64,000 bases of DNA from Ophiura sarsii. Its lineage: Eukaryota; Echinodermata; Ophiuroidea; Amphilepidida; Ophiuridae. The position numbers and the translations under genes were made by a program. Each line of letters opens with the position of its first letter. Position 1 is the stretch's first letter. Below, piece after piece: positions 24,234 to 35,300 of the stretch. The notes under the pieces were generated by a model. It made no database searches and was not told where the DNA came from. It was given only the letters and a program-made list of their open reading frames with translations. The stretch is from the NCBI GenBank assembly GCA_035610835.1, contig CM069449.1, positions 13,039,855 through 13,103,854 on the forward strand. Direction: 5' to 3'.

Positions 24234-25030
24234 CTTGTTGAATGACTGCGTTACATTGGGGTATCAAGTTTACATAAATTTACGCAATTTGTTTTTCCAG
24301 GACTATATTACGAGTCGTTACGAAATATAATGTGCTGAGTGATAGGCGTGTGTAAAGCATCTATTCGATTCTAAAATAGGGCTCTAAATATCAGGTTTTG
24401 CATTGGGCATAAATTAATTTGGCATGTTGCGTTATAAAAAATAAAACCAAAAATGCTTTTTGTTGGCGCAGAAACTTCAATTTACTACTTACGACCTGAT
24501 CATCATCATCGCAGTATTTAAATTAAAATTATTAGCATGGTTTACTGCAAGAAAATTGGTTCGATTTATCAAGAAGCCCGATTTTATTCATTTTAAAGGT
24601 ATTTGCGGAAATGGATTGTTTCGAGATATTTTCAATTCGCGAAATGTTTACCGCCCGTGTATAATTAATCGCACAGCTGCCGAATTTTGTCCGTCATCCA
24701 AACTCCTGATGCAAATATCATAAAAACGGGGACTTTTTAATTTTGAGCACATGCGGAATAAAGTTTGGATTAATATTATCTTATGGATTCTGAAGGTTGG
24801 TGTAATTTCTTTGCAATTTCTTTCTGAAGGGTTTTTCGCCAGCTAAACAGTCACACAACAGTGATCTGATCGCGACGATGTCTGAGTTGTCTGGGTCAAA
24901 GGCCATCGGGTCAACTATCGGAAAAGTGTGTATCGACTGATTGGTGACGTCAGCACGAAATATTACTTATTCATGAGTAACGATCGCAAAGCATTCGGGG
25001 TACTGCTTAAATCACCCTCTGGCTCCACAT

Positions 25031-25150
25031 GAAGAGAGTTGAAAGAGTGTTCCTAGCTTTAGATGCATTTCTGCCAGAGTTTATTAAGGAAATGTGAACT
25101 GTTCACAGATAATAAAGGCATAGTCTCAATCGTGAGTAAGGGTAGTATGA
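25031..25150 (+). pseudogene. YR retrotransposon: RNase H domain, 3' part
   Basis: Read across the insertion, the frame continues as VERVFLALDAFLPEF (25038-25079), matching the E...A..AL..F segment of RNase H. After a +1 frameshift comes FTDNKGIVSIVSKGS (25102 on), the TDN...V..I...GS segment with the third catalytic Asp. This orders the RNase H residues as in DIRS elements and shows that the TIR element landed inside this domain. Confidence 0.7.
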
Positions 25151-25164
25151 TACATTTCTATTGT

Positions 25165-26095
25165 GCATGTCATGTCTCACTGGAGTCTTAATTTATAGAC
25201 TTTGATCCTGACAGTCAGAATTGTATCCACTGAGCTTGATAGTTTTGGAGTAGCCACACGGGGCTCTATATATTATCGTAGCTATACTGGACTTGACGAT
25301 TTGGAATAATCTGCCATCGCTCATATGGTTTTGATTATTTGGTGCAGATATTTATATGGTTTGATAATTTGCCATAGCCACTGGGTTTATAGACTGTTTT
25401 TAGTCTTCAGTGGATCCACGAGATGAGTAAGTATATTGATTTTTGACGATTGGGGTGTATTGACAATTCTTTCAATTTGTCGTATTTTGGGGTTCTATGA
25501 TCAGATCCTTTATACCAACTAGCCAAATAAATGTTGGTGCGCATGTTCAGATCATGCGGATGCATTTACGATTAGCCAGGCTGGGGCCATAGTTGAGTTG
25601 TTCCCCCATATGTTTCTAGTTTCTAGACATATTTATCTTTTAAGCACGTCAACTGCATGTTGGTCTTATGAGTTCTCAGATTTCTGATCCTCCTTGTTTT
25701 TCGTGCATGGGAGAAATCACACATATATCTTTGGATCTTAGATGATAAGTGATTAGGACATGTATGTGTCAGGATATAATAATGCTTGTCTGTGAGCACT
25801 ATTATAAGTTCGTGTTTTAGCGGCAGAACTCATTTCTTGGAGTTGTAAATCCACTGGGTGTACTCCAAGTGTATAAGTCATGTCTCACTGGAGACTTAGA
25901 CTTCAATTCTGACAGTCAGAATTTTAGCCACTGGGTTTGATAATTTTGAAGTAGCCGCGGCCCGCGGGGCTAGATAAATTGTCGTATCCACTGGGCTTGA
26001 CGATGGTATAGCCACACTAGGGCTAGATGATCTGCCATTATAGCCGATGGGCTTGATTATTTGGTGCAGCCACATGGCCAGATTTTTATATCTTA
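25165..26095 (+). repeat. Diverged internal duplication inside the YR element
   Basis: GTCATGTCTCACTGGAG...TAGCCAC...GGGCT blocks at 25169-25380 recur at 25877-26095. Both carry several short variants of AGCCACTGGGCTTGATGATTTG. This splits the region between RNase H and the recombinase. Confidence 0.55.
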
Positions 26096-26147
26096 TGAGA
26101 TTAATTTCATTATTTTATGTATCTTTATTGTACAGGGATGTAGAGTA

Positions 26148-26369
26148 TTTTCCTACCATGTGGAAAATTAGCCACGATGTGCAAGCAAGGTACTTTATCC
26201 ATCTATATAATAACGATGTTTTTGACTCCTATCTGTCTATCGATTCAGCATTTTATGCTGTCAAGTTGCACTTTGACTGTTGCCCACCTGTGGCTGACAA
26301 CCCGTGCGACATGAAATTACCCATCGGTGGTTTGCTATAAGATAAGTACTAGCTAAATCGGTAAGGTAG

Positions 26370-26404
<35 letters not shown>

Positions 26405-27040
26405 ACAGCCGATATGCTTCACATAGTAGTGGAGAAGTTTGGGTTTTGTGATTATCGTTATGCATAGAATGTGTGCATATATTTGCTACTAATTTCTTAC
26501 GCCGGTTTTTCATCCGTTAAGAATAATATGAGTATTTTTCTTACAGTAGATGTGTGGTGTTCAGCTGTATTCATATCATGCTTATTATTGTTAGACAAGT
26601 ATAACAGTTCAGTGTTTAGAAGGGCATGGATGATAGTAGCTGCCTCTGGTTACCACTTGTACAGTTTTTATAATACCAATGGAATATTTATCCCTTGCTA
26701 AACTAGATATGAGTTCTGATGATTGTCTCCAGGCAGGTCACGTTTTGTTGTTGTTGTTTTTTAAAAATGTGTACCCGGTTATATGTAACCAGGAGTCCTA
26801 AGCTCTCATACCATGCATACAGTAGATGCCGTGAAAATTTTACATTTTCCCCTAGAATTATTGGATTGTTTCCTAAACATTTTTGGACTTTATAGTTTGA
26901 GTTCTGGTGGAGCATCAGCAGAAGCTGCTGTAGTAGTTCCATACGGTTTGCTTAAGAAGCATGGTATATGGCAAACATATATCCGAGGATAGGTATGTTT
27001 ATGAGGAACTTATTCATCAACTTATAGATGATTCATGGAC
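26148..27040 (+). pseudogene. Tyrosine recombinase pseudogene (DIRS-like)
   Basis: In order: an N-terminal core-binding-like segment near 26245-26335 (SAFYAVKLHFDCC...NPCDM...GGL); ISYAGFSSVKNNMSIFLTVD from about 26492, which fits the YAGFLR..E...L...D block with the catalytic Arg replaced by Ser; AWMIVAASG near 26624; then YSLSSGGASAEAAVVVPYG (26891 on), where the H-x-x-R box reads Y-S-L-S; LLKKHGIWQ near 26950-26974; and, after a frameshift, EDRYVYEEL at 26985, giving the nucleophile Tyr region. The order and the GGASA...KKHG.W signature are characteristic of DIRS-type recombinases. Several catalytic residues are lost, so it is inactive. Confidence 0.8.
26370..26401 (+). repeat. Poly-A tract inside recombinase pseudogene
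   Basis: About 33 A between the two open blocks of the recombinase. No target duplication or retrocopy body is seen beside it, so slippage expansion is as likely as an insertion scar. Confidence 0.8.
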
Positions 27041-27293
27041 TCTCAGTATCATGTTAGTGTCCTGCATGAAACATGATATATATAATTGTTATTCTCTTCA
27101 CATCATAGGTGTGTATGATTGGTATGCCAATGGTTAATATTTTGATGTTTCCTTACATGTACATGTAAAAGTAATATTTAGTGATCTGGTGTCACTTTTT
27201 TGTTTACAGAAATACATCAGTATTGATAATGCATAATTCTCAAACGATACTTGTATTGCCCGTTCTTTGATATCTGATTAGGGGTTAGCGGAG

Positions 27294-27422
27294 GCTATGT
27301 GCCCGTCGTCTAAGAGCCGTGCGCCCCAAATAGTGTATTTGATTAATGTGTTTCTTTCAGGAAGACGAATAGCGGGATAGGAAAATTCTTATTTGCGGTT
27401 GAGCTAGCGAATTAGAAAATAA
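27294..27422 (+). repeat. Split direct repeat B1
   Basis: GCTATGTGCCCGTCGTCTAA, then 109 bp (27314-27422) matching 28349-28457. Its end overlaps the start of A2 by the dinucleotide AA, as expected for a circle-junction crossover site. Confidence 0.8.
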
Positions 27423-27577
27423 TTGTATTTCCTATCATTAGCAGGAGTACTCTGAATGCGGTATTGTTATGTTAATGAAGAGGTCAGCGGGAAGTATGAA
27501 GGAAGGTGAACAGTGCGTGACGCCTCCACTGATGGCTTTAGATTCGGCGCTGCAAGACATGCTTTATCGGTATAATC
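27421..27577 (+). repeat. Split direct repeat A2
   Basis: Second copy of A1, directly abutting B1. The next 370 bp (to 27948) separate it from B2 and hold no recognisable ORF. Confidence 0.85.
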
Positions 27578-27948
27578 CGGACCTGTTCACTTAAGAAGAG
27601 GGGAGGTATGTTGATTTAATGAGAGGAATGTTTTAGAAACATGTTTGAGTAAACTTTACTTGGAACTAATTATTTAATACTAGCCATGTCGTTTCAGAGA
27701 AGATAAGACGTCTGGCATAGGATGATGCTACACAAGACGGAGTCTGATAACCTAGTTGGAAGGATGAGGAGGATCCATTTGCAGAGAGATGCAGAAGAGA
27801 CTTATAGAACTGAGAAGATTCCTTTGGCAATGAAGAATAGTTAGCGCAGGATTTTGATTCAGGAGAGATACAGAGAAAAGGTGAAGGGAATGAAGGTCGG
27901 GAGGAGAGTGGGTAAGTTTGGAATTATATTTGTTCTCTATCCACGTCT

Positions 27949-28457
27949 GCTATGTGCCCGTCGTCTAGGAGCGTGTTTCTACAGGAGCCTCCGCTATTTG
28001 CCCGCGGAGATTTAGCCGTCTAAAAAGGCGGAGGTACTTGAACGCGCTGTTTCTACAGACGACGTAAAAGACGGCTAATCAATTTCCCGATGACCTCTAA
28101 TCGCAAAAGCCGTAGGATAAGGTCGGGGGTCAAATAAGCAATGCATTGTGGGTCATTTTTATACTGCAAAATGGCGCGACTTGCACAAGCAGAAATCGTG
28201 ATGTTTGTTGGCTTGTTTTCAATTTTATCGCGAAATTCTGACGACAATCCTATTCAAGAAAGAAGAGTGCGTTCCAGGAGAATTCGAAGAATAACATGTG
28301 CCTTAAGACGACTACGACGAGCGGATGATTTAGCAACAAAACGACGAGGAGCCGTGCGCCCCAAATAGTGTATTTGATTAATGTGTTTCTTTCAGGAAGA
28401 CGAATAGCGGGATAGGAAAATTCTTATTTGCGGTTGAGCTAGCGAATTAGAAAATAA
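27949..28457 (+). repeat. Split direct repeat B2 (right end), carrying a ~380-bp insert
   Basis: Starts GCTATGTGCCCGTCGTCTA (27949-27967) and resumes as GAGCCGTGCGCCCC at 28349-28457. Compared with B1 it contains an extra segment at 27968-28348. Either B2 received an insertion or B1 lost it. Confidence 0.75.
27968..28348 (+). mobile_element. Insert with GTTTCTACAG motifs (possible PIF/Harbinger end)
   Basis: GTGTTTCTACAGG at 27973 and CTGTTTCTACAG at 28047 recur in the segment at 40020-40337. A reading frame starting ATGGCG at 28171 and running to 28368 gives MARLAQAEIVMFVGLFSIL, then an Arg-rich stretch ending TKRRGAVRP. An Arg-rich stretch before RP is seen at the N-terminus of PIF/Harbinger transposases, so this may be a 5' fragment of one. 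No inverted partner end is visible. Confidence 0.35.
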
Positions 28458-28576
28458 GTTTGTCACCCTTGAGTGACCCCAGGGCCGTAAGACACTTTTT
28501 TCAAAGGGGGGGCGTTTTCAAAAAAAAATCACGAGATTTTTTTGAGTCAAATATGCGCGCGTAGCGCGCGAAAATT

Positions 28577-28676
28577 NNNNNNNNNNNNNNNNNNNNNNNN
28601 NNNNNNNNNNNNNNNNNNNNNNNNNNNNNNNNNNNNNNNNNNNNNNNNNNNNNNNNNNNNNNNNNNNNNNNNNNNN
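28577..28676. other. Assembly gap (100 N)
   Basis: 100 N just after the palindrome GCGCGCGTAGCGCGCG, a likely cause of assembly failure. Confidence 0.99.
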
Positions 28677-28950
28677 AAATATGGTTTTATCTTGGTCACA
28701 CAAGTGGTTATTTGTCGGGAAATGTACTTGAAATAGTGAAACAATATGATCGCATAAATATGTTAGAAAATGGGCCTGATTGCCATTCGACAAAATAGGC
28801 AATTTCGCGTTATTTTCTTTATTGTCATAACTGTATTGAAAATGCATGTAAACGCTATGATAGAAAAGTTGATTCAACACATGGCACGCATGTATCATGA
28901 CGTACAAGCGTGATTGTCTTATTGTGATTGGTTTAACTACTAGAGATCAT
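28677..28950. repeat. Dispersed repeat, copy 1
   Basis: AAATATGGTTTTATCTTGGTC through TTGTGATTGG matches 57576-57845 along its length at roughly 85-90% by eye. The left part lies in the gap. Superfamily not determined. Confidence 0.8.
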
Positions 28951-30460
28951 TATTATTCATGATACGAAATCAGCGGAAAGTAAAAATACAGCCGTCAAAG
29001 TGAAAAATAGGTGGGGAGGTCGTTTTTCGTTAATTGATGTTAATCGCATCTGTATATATTCTTCAAACTATGTCTCCGATTTCAGCGGCCAAAATTATTG
29101 GAAAATATTGTTTTCAAAGGTTTTTCATCATGAGGTGCTGTTAGAAATTCGCGAAAAAGAGTAAAACTTACGAATATTGCCTTGCCAAAATGTTGAATTT
29201 GCGTGATTTATCGTGCCGTAATATCTTTTATTACCCCCACCAGTTTGGTATCGTCTGCCATTGATCAAATGTCAAATCTACATATTATTATAGTCCGATG
29301 TAAATGAGGCAATTACATTTACCGAGTTACCCCGTCTGTTTCAATGTGTCGTGAGCTTTCCTCAAACAGTTGCACGTGCGAATATGTGAGGGTGCAGTGT
29401 TTAATAACGAAACAATCGGAGCTCTACGAGTTCACTCATTTTTTGAAAGTCGTGTTATAACGGGGGAGGGTTGGGTTTAACGGCACATTTATGTATTATA
29501 TTTAGATATTGTGTAACTTCCGCCATGTCGAAATTCCACATTTAATACAAATTTACTCAATAAATATTCATAATGACATGCCGCATGTTTATATTATAGC
29601 TCAAGTAATTTATTGAAAATAAAAACATTGTTTAAATAAAACATGACACCCCTTTCAAAAGTGAAAGCGTCCAACCCCAAAAAAAGTTTTCAGTCCGAGC
29701 ATGCCGCGGCCGTGTGTTCTCAGAAAATAATGGCGTCTTCTCACCTTATTTCATGTTCTGTTTCTTGTTGTTCTGTAATACTTCAAGTTGTTTTCATCTG
29801 CATCTACTTTGACGTTAATTTTTAGCAGATAAAAAATGACTACGAGTGAGTCGAAAGGCTGATATAGCCTAGACGTGAGTACAAAATAAACCAAATATAA
29901 AATGAAAAGGGGTACTTTAAAATAAATACTACATCATCGTCCAACCCCGCCTGTTCCTGATACGGTTGTTCTCCTACTAAAAAAGGAACCCAAGAGTATG
30001 GCGCCGCTCACATCGCCAGCGGTGTGTGTTTACGCCGTACGCACGATGTTGCTCTAAAATTCGCTTCATTGTGCACATTTGGTTGCACTTATGAAAGTTT
30101 TATGCATTTTGGTAGTACACAAAATTATTCTGATGGTAAATCTTGAACGAATCGCGATTTTAATAATATGTAATGTTAATGTCCGGAAGCTGATTAAAAC
30201 CGGTGCAGATTTGACAATAATAAAAGGCAAATGAACTGAAGACAACACAGAGAACAGAAGTACATATCTACTGTACAGTACAGTACACTTTGGTGGACAT
30301 TTAGTATATTTTATTGCGTTTTCACTTCCTCGAAAATCTGGACTACCAATTTTCGTAAATCCTGAGTCCCGCCCGAAAAACAAAATCGAGTCCCGGGAGC
30401 ACTGAATTCCCGAACATCCTAGACCCAATGGTGGCTATACTATCGTTCATGCTTCACTAT
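28951..30460. other. No recognised gene
   Basis: No supported exon. Open frames at 29643-29825 (plus) and 30066-30428 (minus) have no recognisable domain, and no splice or promoter context supports them. Confidence 0.4.
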
Positions 30461-30746
30461 ACTATAGCCACAACACCCTCTATAGACACACGACGTCGCG
30501 AAAATCACATTTTTAATTCAAGATTTTCACATCAAATATGATTTAAATCAATCAAAATGCATTCACATGTTGTTCCTAGAACTCTTAGTAATACATTGTG
30601 TTAATTAATTTTGATCAAGCGGCAGTCGGCAGTGCTGACACTCGATGTGAATTTCGCGACGTGAACAGTCAATAGGGAGTTTTGTGACCCTAGGTAGCCA
30701 GCTACCTAGGACAGGTCACTATTGGGACTACGAACATCCCAGCCTA

Positions 30747-30858
30747 GCCCTATGCCTATAGGCTATAGCCTAGGCTATGTAGCCTATAGCCTAGGCTATG
30801 TAGCCTAGGCTATGTATGGTTTAACCAGGGAGGTGTAATATCTCTCTGGTTAAACTAT
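30747..30858. repeat. Palindromic minisatellite TAGCCTAGGCTATG plus hairpin
   Basis: The 14-bp self-complementary word TAGCCTAGGCTATG recurs across 30747-30816. It is followed by a hairpin with arms GTTTAACCAG and CTGGTTAAAC (about 30820-30856). CCTAGGTAGC/GCTACCTAGG forms another palindrome at 30689-30710. Confidence 0.7.
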
Positions 30859-31561
30859 ATGTAGTAGTACTATTTTGATATCAGAAGAAAAGCCTATCTT
30901 ATTTTCAATATTCCCCTAAACCAATCACCTCGGTAGATGTTATTGTTACTTATTGAACCATCCAGAAGAGAACGCCAATTCGCCAACTGGTTTTTGTGGC
31001 AGTACCAAAGTCAAAGTGGCGCACCATTTAAAAGGCCAAATAAAAAATAGTAGTTTCTCTTCCCCGCGCGTGCGCATCCATTTTGGCCGCCACGTCAAAA
31101 AAATAATTTTTTTCTTCAAATTTTGTTCAAATTTTGTTTTCTAATTTTTTTAAATTTTTAAATTTTTTTAAATTCTTTTTCTTCAATTTTTATTTTTTGA
31201 ATGTTCTCAAGATCACACTGATGTTGTCAATGGAGAACGTGTCAATATTTTTAAAAAACCTGTTAAAATGAAAGAACAACATAACAGGCAAACTGTTAAT
31301 ATCAAAACATGATACAAATTAAACTGTATCTGCATCAGATGATATAAATAAACCGTGAGTAAAACTGGTGTTTTAAAATACCAGTGTGGTCTTCGCCTTC
31401 GGAACATTTGTTTGTCGTTTTTGGCTGGAACTGATTTATTTATCAAGATATTCCCGAGATCACACTGATATTTTGTAAATCTAGAATACACATCTTTTCT
31501 TATTTAGCTTTGTATTCCTGAAAGAGAAAAAATAGAGAATAAATCCTTGTGTTATCTATAT

Positions 31562-32575
31562 AATAATACTCTACTCTCTGTCTGTCTGTTTTTTTGTTGG
31601 TCTGTTTGTTTGTCTGTCTGTCTGTGCGCGCTTTTTCGTTGCCTTCCCGGGGTCGGGCGGCGTTCAAACTCAGTGGGTGGGTGCAGCTCGGTCCCCGCAA
31701 GAGCAAGTTCGCATTCGCTAGAGCGTACGAGGTCAAAGGTCATATAGGGGTCAAAGGTCATATGGGGGTCAACTTTTTGAAGTTGGTCGGATCATGCTTA
31801 AACTCGGTGATCTCGATGCGAGGCGAGCGTGGCAAAAATAAAACGGGTTGGCGTTTGTCGGGTCTTCCGGGGTCAAAGGTCGTCTAGGGGTCGAATTTTC
31901 AAAGTTTGTCCGATCGGGCTTAAACTCGGTGACGGGAAGCCTGAATATGAGTCGAGCGTGGAAAAAATAATACGCCTTTGTTTTTCTTGGGTCGTCCGGG
32001 GTCAAAGGTCATCTAGGGGTCAAATTTTTAAAGTTTGTCCGATCGGGCTTAAACTCGGTGATGAGAAACTCGGTGTCTGTTTGTTCAGTCCCCGCAAGAG
32101 CAAGTTCACATTCGCTAGAGCATACGAGGTCAAAGGTCATCTAGGGGTCAACTTTTTGAAGTTGGTCGGATCGTGCTTAAACTCGGTGATCACAATGCTC
32201 GATGCGAGGCGAGCGTGGCAAAAATTTAACGGGTTAGCGTTTGTCGGGTCTTCCGGGGTCAAAAGTCGGGGTCACAAAGGTCGTCTAAGGGTCGAATTTT
32301 CAAAGTTTGTCCGATCGGGCTTAAACTCGGTGACGGGAAGCCCGAATACGAGTCGAGTGTGGAAAAAATAACACGGCTTTGCTTTTCTTAGGTCGTCTAG
32401 GGGTCCAATTTTCAAAGTTTGTCCGATCTGGCTTAAACTCGGTGACGGGAAGCCCGAATACGAGTCGAGCGTGGAAAAAATAAAACGGTTTTGCTTTTCT
32501 TGGGTCGTCCGGGTCAAAGGTCGTCTAAGGGTCGAATTTTCAAAGTTTGTCCGATCGGGCTTTATGCATGCATTC
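31562..32575. repeat. Seven-unit ~127-bp tandem array
   Basis: The phrase CGATCGGGCTTAAACTCGGT or a variant recurs at 31789, 31911, 32040, 32168, 32311, 32423 and 32552 (spacings 112-143). GGGGTCAAAGGTC and GTCGAGCGTGGAAAAAATA lie between. It opens with a CTGTCTGTCTG-rich stretch at 31573. Long frames on both strands (one of 180 codons on plus) reflect the repeat. It may be the start of a larger Helitron-like element, which is unproved. Confidence 0.7.
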
Positions 32576-32585
32576 TACAAACCAC

Positions 32586-32655
32586 CAAACCCGAGAACCG
32601 ACAAACCCCGGGTGACCGCCCAAACCCGAGAACCGACAAACCCCGGGTGACCGCC
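32586..32655. repeat. 35-bp unit repeated twice
   Basis: CAAACCCGAGAACCGACAAA plus 15 bp ending GTGACCGCC occurs at 32586-32620 and again, identical, at 32621-32655. Confidence 0.9.
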
Positions 32656-33159
32656 TAGTATTAAAATAAACATGTAAAATATCGCGAGCAGTTTCCAGTA
32701 TGTACCCATTTTAAGGTTATAAAGCTAGTCTTAGAAAAGTGGCAGCCATTTTGAAGCAAAAACATTTCCACCATGTTGGAAAAAGCGAAACCAGTTTTGG
32801 AAAAAGGGGCATTCGCCATTTTGGGAAGAAGAAAAAAACAAACTCATCTTCCTTTTTTCAAAAAGTTAGCACGAGAAACTAGTTTTATTTTTACTTGGCC
32901 TAAGATCCAGGGGCCATGGGAGTTTGGTGACCTGTAAATATTATTATTTTCATTAAATGATTTATATTTTCATAAAATAGGTGTTTGTATTTTGCCATTG
33001 TTATGTACCGAAGTTATTCATCTCTGTACATATTATTTATTGAACCTTCACACATTACAAAAGAGAACAATCATCTACCATTAGGTCGCACCATTTAATA
33101 TCCAAGGTGTTTGGCAATAATTTGTTTTAATATCAGAAAGACTATTTCTTGATCTTGAA

Positions 33160-34035
33160 ATCTCAACCGAAGCATATAGAAGGGCAAATGTGCTTACACG
33201 GTGAACGGTGAATGCATAATAATATATATATATAATTCTTGTTTCATGTAAGATATAATATGGATTCGAGCTTTGCATCATTTGTTATATGCTGGACAGA
33301 TTATAGTGGTTTACAATATGAAGAGGTTTTTTGCAAAAGGGCCTGCATCCACTTTGGCTCTTATTGAGAAAAAGTTTAAAAAAACCTGTTTCTAAATATT
33401 CAAGTTGAGCAATTGAAAAACTGAATGGATTATGAAAGAGGTACACTACATACTAATTTAAATTGAAATACATTCCAAATGCGCTAGTTTTCAAAAACAA
33501 ACAAAAATCATGTTTACATTTTTTGAAAATTTGGATGTAGGCCCTTTTGCAACAAAACTCCATCTGTTTGTACTTAAAGAAAAAATCATTTATTTTAATC
33601 ATTTAAAAAAAAAAGGTTTGATACAGAAATGTTAAATGATACAATCATATGTTTCAAGGAAATAAAGTCATTTTTTTTCAAAAAGACCTACACTTATTGT
33701 AAACTATTGAAGTTGTTGTTTTGTTTTAAAAGGGCCTGTATCCCGATTTAATTCTGGACACAGGCCCTTTTGCAACTTCAATGACTGTTTACAATGAGAA
33801 AAAAAATGACTTTTTGAAAATGACTTTTTGAAAAATGTCTTTTTGAAAAAAAATGACTTTGTTTCCTTGAAACATCAGATTTTCCCCTATACATTTCTAT
33901 AGTAAAATCATTTTTGAAAAAAATGCACCATCGCCCTTTTGCAACAACGCTCTTCATATATAGACATGAGTTATGAATTTTCCCAAATTCTCAGCTGTAG
34001 TCAGCTTCTGCATCATTGATGCTCTCGTTTCATAA
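33160..34035. repeat. Dispersed repeat split by a MITE
   Basis: 33160-33318 and 33957-34035 together match 62030-62270 (GCATAT.GAA.GG, TTGTTTCATGTAAG, GATTATAGTGGTTTA, TTCTCAG.TGTAGT.AGCTTC). The copy at 62 kb lacks the element between them. Confidence 0.8.
33319..33956. mobile_element. Foldback MITE, TA target, CAAAAGGGCCTG motifs
   Basis: The ends are TGAAGAG...TTGCAAAAGGGC and their inverse, inserted at TA. Internal arms (about 33640-33737 and 33768-33880) fold around 33748-33760. CAAAAGGGCCTG or its complement occurs five times (about 33333, 33552, 33728, 33763, 33934). The related sequence at 62.2 kb is an empty site, which fixes both ends. Confidence 0.8.
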
Positions 34036-34326
34036 TAGCTGCCGGGTTGACTTTAGCAAAATAAACAATTTGAGTGATTGTGATTTTTCTGAAATTCATC
34101 AGAATAATACTTCTATATTTGTTTTGAATACAATTTGAAATAGAAAAGTTAAGCAATTGTAATGTACGCATTTCAACACTAATTGTATCAAAGTGAACAA
34201 TTCAATCAAATAAAAACACCATGCTCTGTCTACAATGTGTGTAAGCTTAGACTTCTATTAGCTATTTAGTCGTGTGTGATGTGTGACCATTGAATTATGT
34301 GCAAGCCTAAAAAATCAACAAATCTT

Positions 34327-35300
34327 ATACACAAAAATAAGAAAACAAAACAAAACAAAGTAACCTTATAATCCATGATTCAAAGATATAGCCTTTTCCA
34401 AGTGACGGACTGGTCTCAATTTTCTTAAACTTGTGCGCATGCTTTGGTTTAAATCTTGAGGGAGCACACAACTAAATAGGTCTCGCGACATGCTATCGAC
34501 GCGATCAATCAAAGTTGAGTACGACAATAGTTACTATTTGGCGGGAAAGAGAGTTATTTTTGGACGGTTTATGATATAATTTTTCACTAATATGTTGTGT
34601 TTGAAATGTGTAGTTGATGTTCTGACATTTAAACTAGGTGATTTGAGGTCAATTTTAATTTCACGGACCGATTTACACATGCGGTAATATCCAGACCGGA
34701 GACCAAATTTAGGTAGGCATATCACTACGTTGTTATGCGGCGGCTTATATCAAAAAAAGTGCGCGGTAATGTCTCCTTCATATTCAGATATGTTGTAGAT
34801 AACCCTTGTGAGTATACACAAAAATAAGAAAACAAAACAAAACAAAGTAACCTTATAATCCATGATTCAAAGATATAGCCTTTTCCAAGTGACGGACTGG
34901 TCTCAATTTTCTTAAACTTGTGCGCATGCTTTGGTTTAAATCTTGAGGGAGCACACAACTAAATAGGTCTCGCGACATGCTATCGACGCGATCAATCAAA
35001 GTTGAGTACGACAATAGTTACTATTTGGCGGGAAAGAGAGTTATTTTTGGACGGTTTATGATATAATTTTTCACTAATATGTTGTGTTTGAAATGTGTAG
35101 TTGATGTTCTGACATTTAAACTAGGTGATTTGAGGTCAATTTTAATTTCACAGACCGATTTACACATGCGGTAATATCCAGACCGGAGACCAAATTTAGG
35201 TAGGCATATCACTACGTTGTTATGCGGCGGCTTATATCAAAAAAAAGTGTGCGGTAATGTCTCCTTCATATTCAGATATGTTGTAGATAACCCTTGTGAG
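34327..35300. repeat. 487-bp tandem duplication
   Basis: 34327-34813 and 34814-35300 are nearly identical; I noticed one or two substitutions (for example CGGACC vs CAGACC) and one extra A. Near-identity means a recent event or an assembly duplication. No gene is recognisable in the unit. Confidence 0.9.

Larger units (their letters stand above)
17644..25021. mobile_element. 7.4 kb TIR element with 9-bp target duplication, inserted in RNase H
   Basis: The ends are inverted CAGAGGGTGATTTAAGCA. GCTCCACAT flanks it at 17635-17643 and 25022-25030. A 9-bp duplication fits Mutator-like (MULE) elements best. The CAGAGG start would also suit hAT, whose usual duplication is 8 bp (CTCCACAT alone would fit the hAT pattern). 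No transposase is recognisable. The interior holds nested MITEs, hairpins and three tandem exon-like units (19315-20706), so it is either a gene-capturing non-autonomous element or an older element filled with later insertions. Confidence 0.8.
15182..28457 (+). mobile_element. Decayed tyrosine-recombinase retrotransposon (DIRS/Ngaro type)
   Basis: The repeats follow A1 (15182-15338), B1 (27294-27422), A2 (27421-27577), B2 (27949-28457). This is the split direct repeat layout known for PAT/Ngaro-type YR retrotransposons, where the internal B1-A2 junction equals the joined ends of a circular intermediate. Between A1 and B1, on the plus strand, lie RNase H-like pieces and a DIRS-like tyrosine recombinase. 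Subtracting the 7.4 kb insertion at 17644-25021 and its duplicated target leaves about 5.9 kb, a normal size for the group. No target duplication is expected for a YR element. Stops, frameshifts and changed catalytic residues show it is dead. The reverse transcriptase was not confidently located. Confidence 0.8.

Noticed and set aside
31829..32371. 180-codon plus-strand ORF
   Set aside because: Lies on the 127-bp array; long frames occur on both strands because unit lengths preserve frames by chance.
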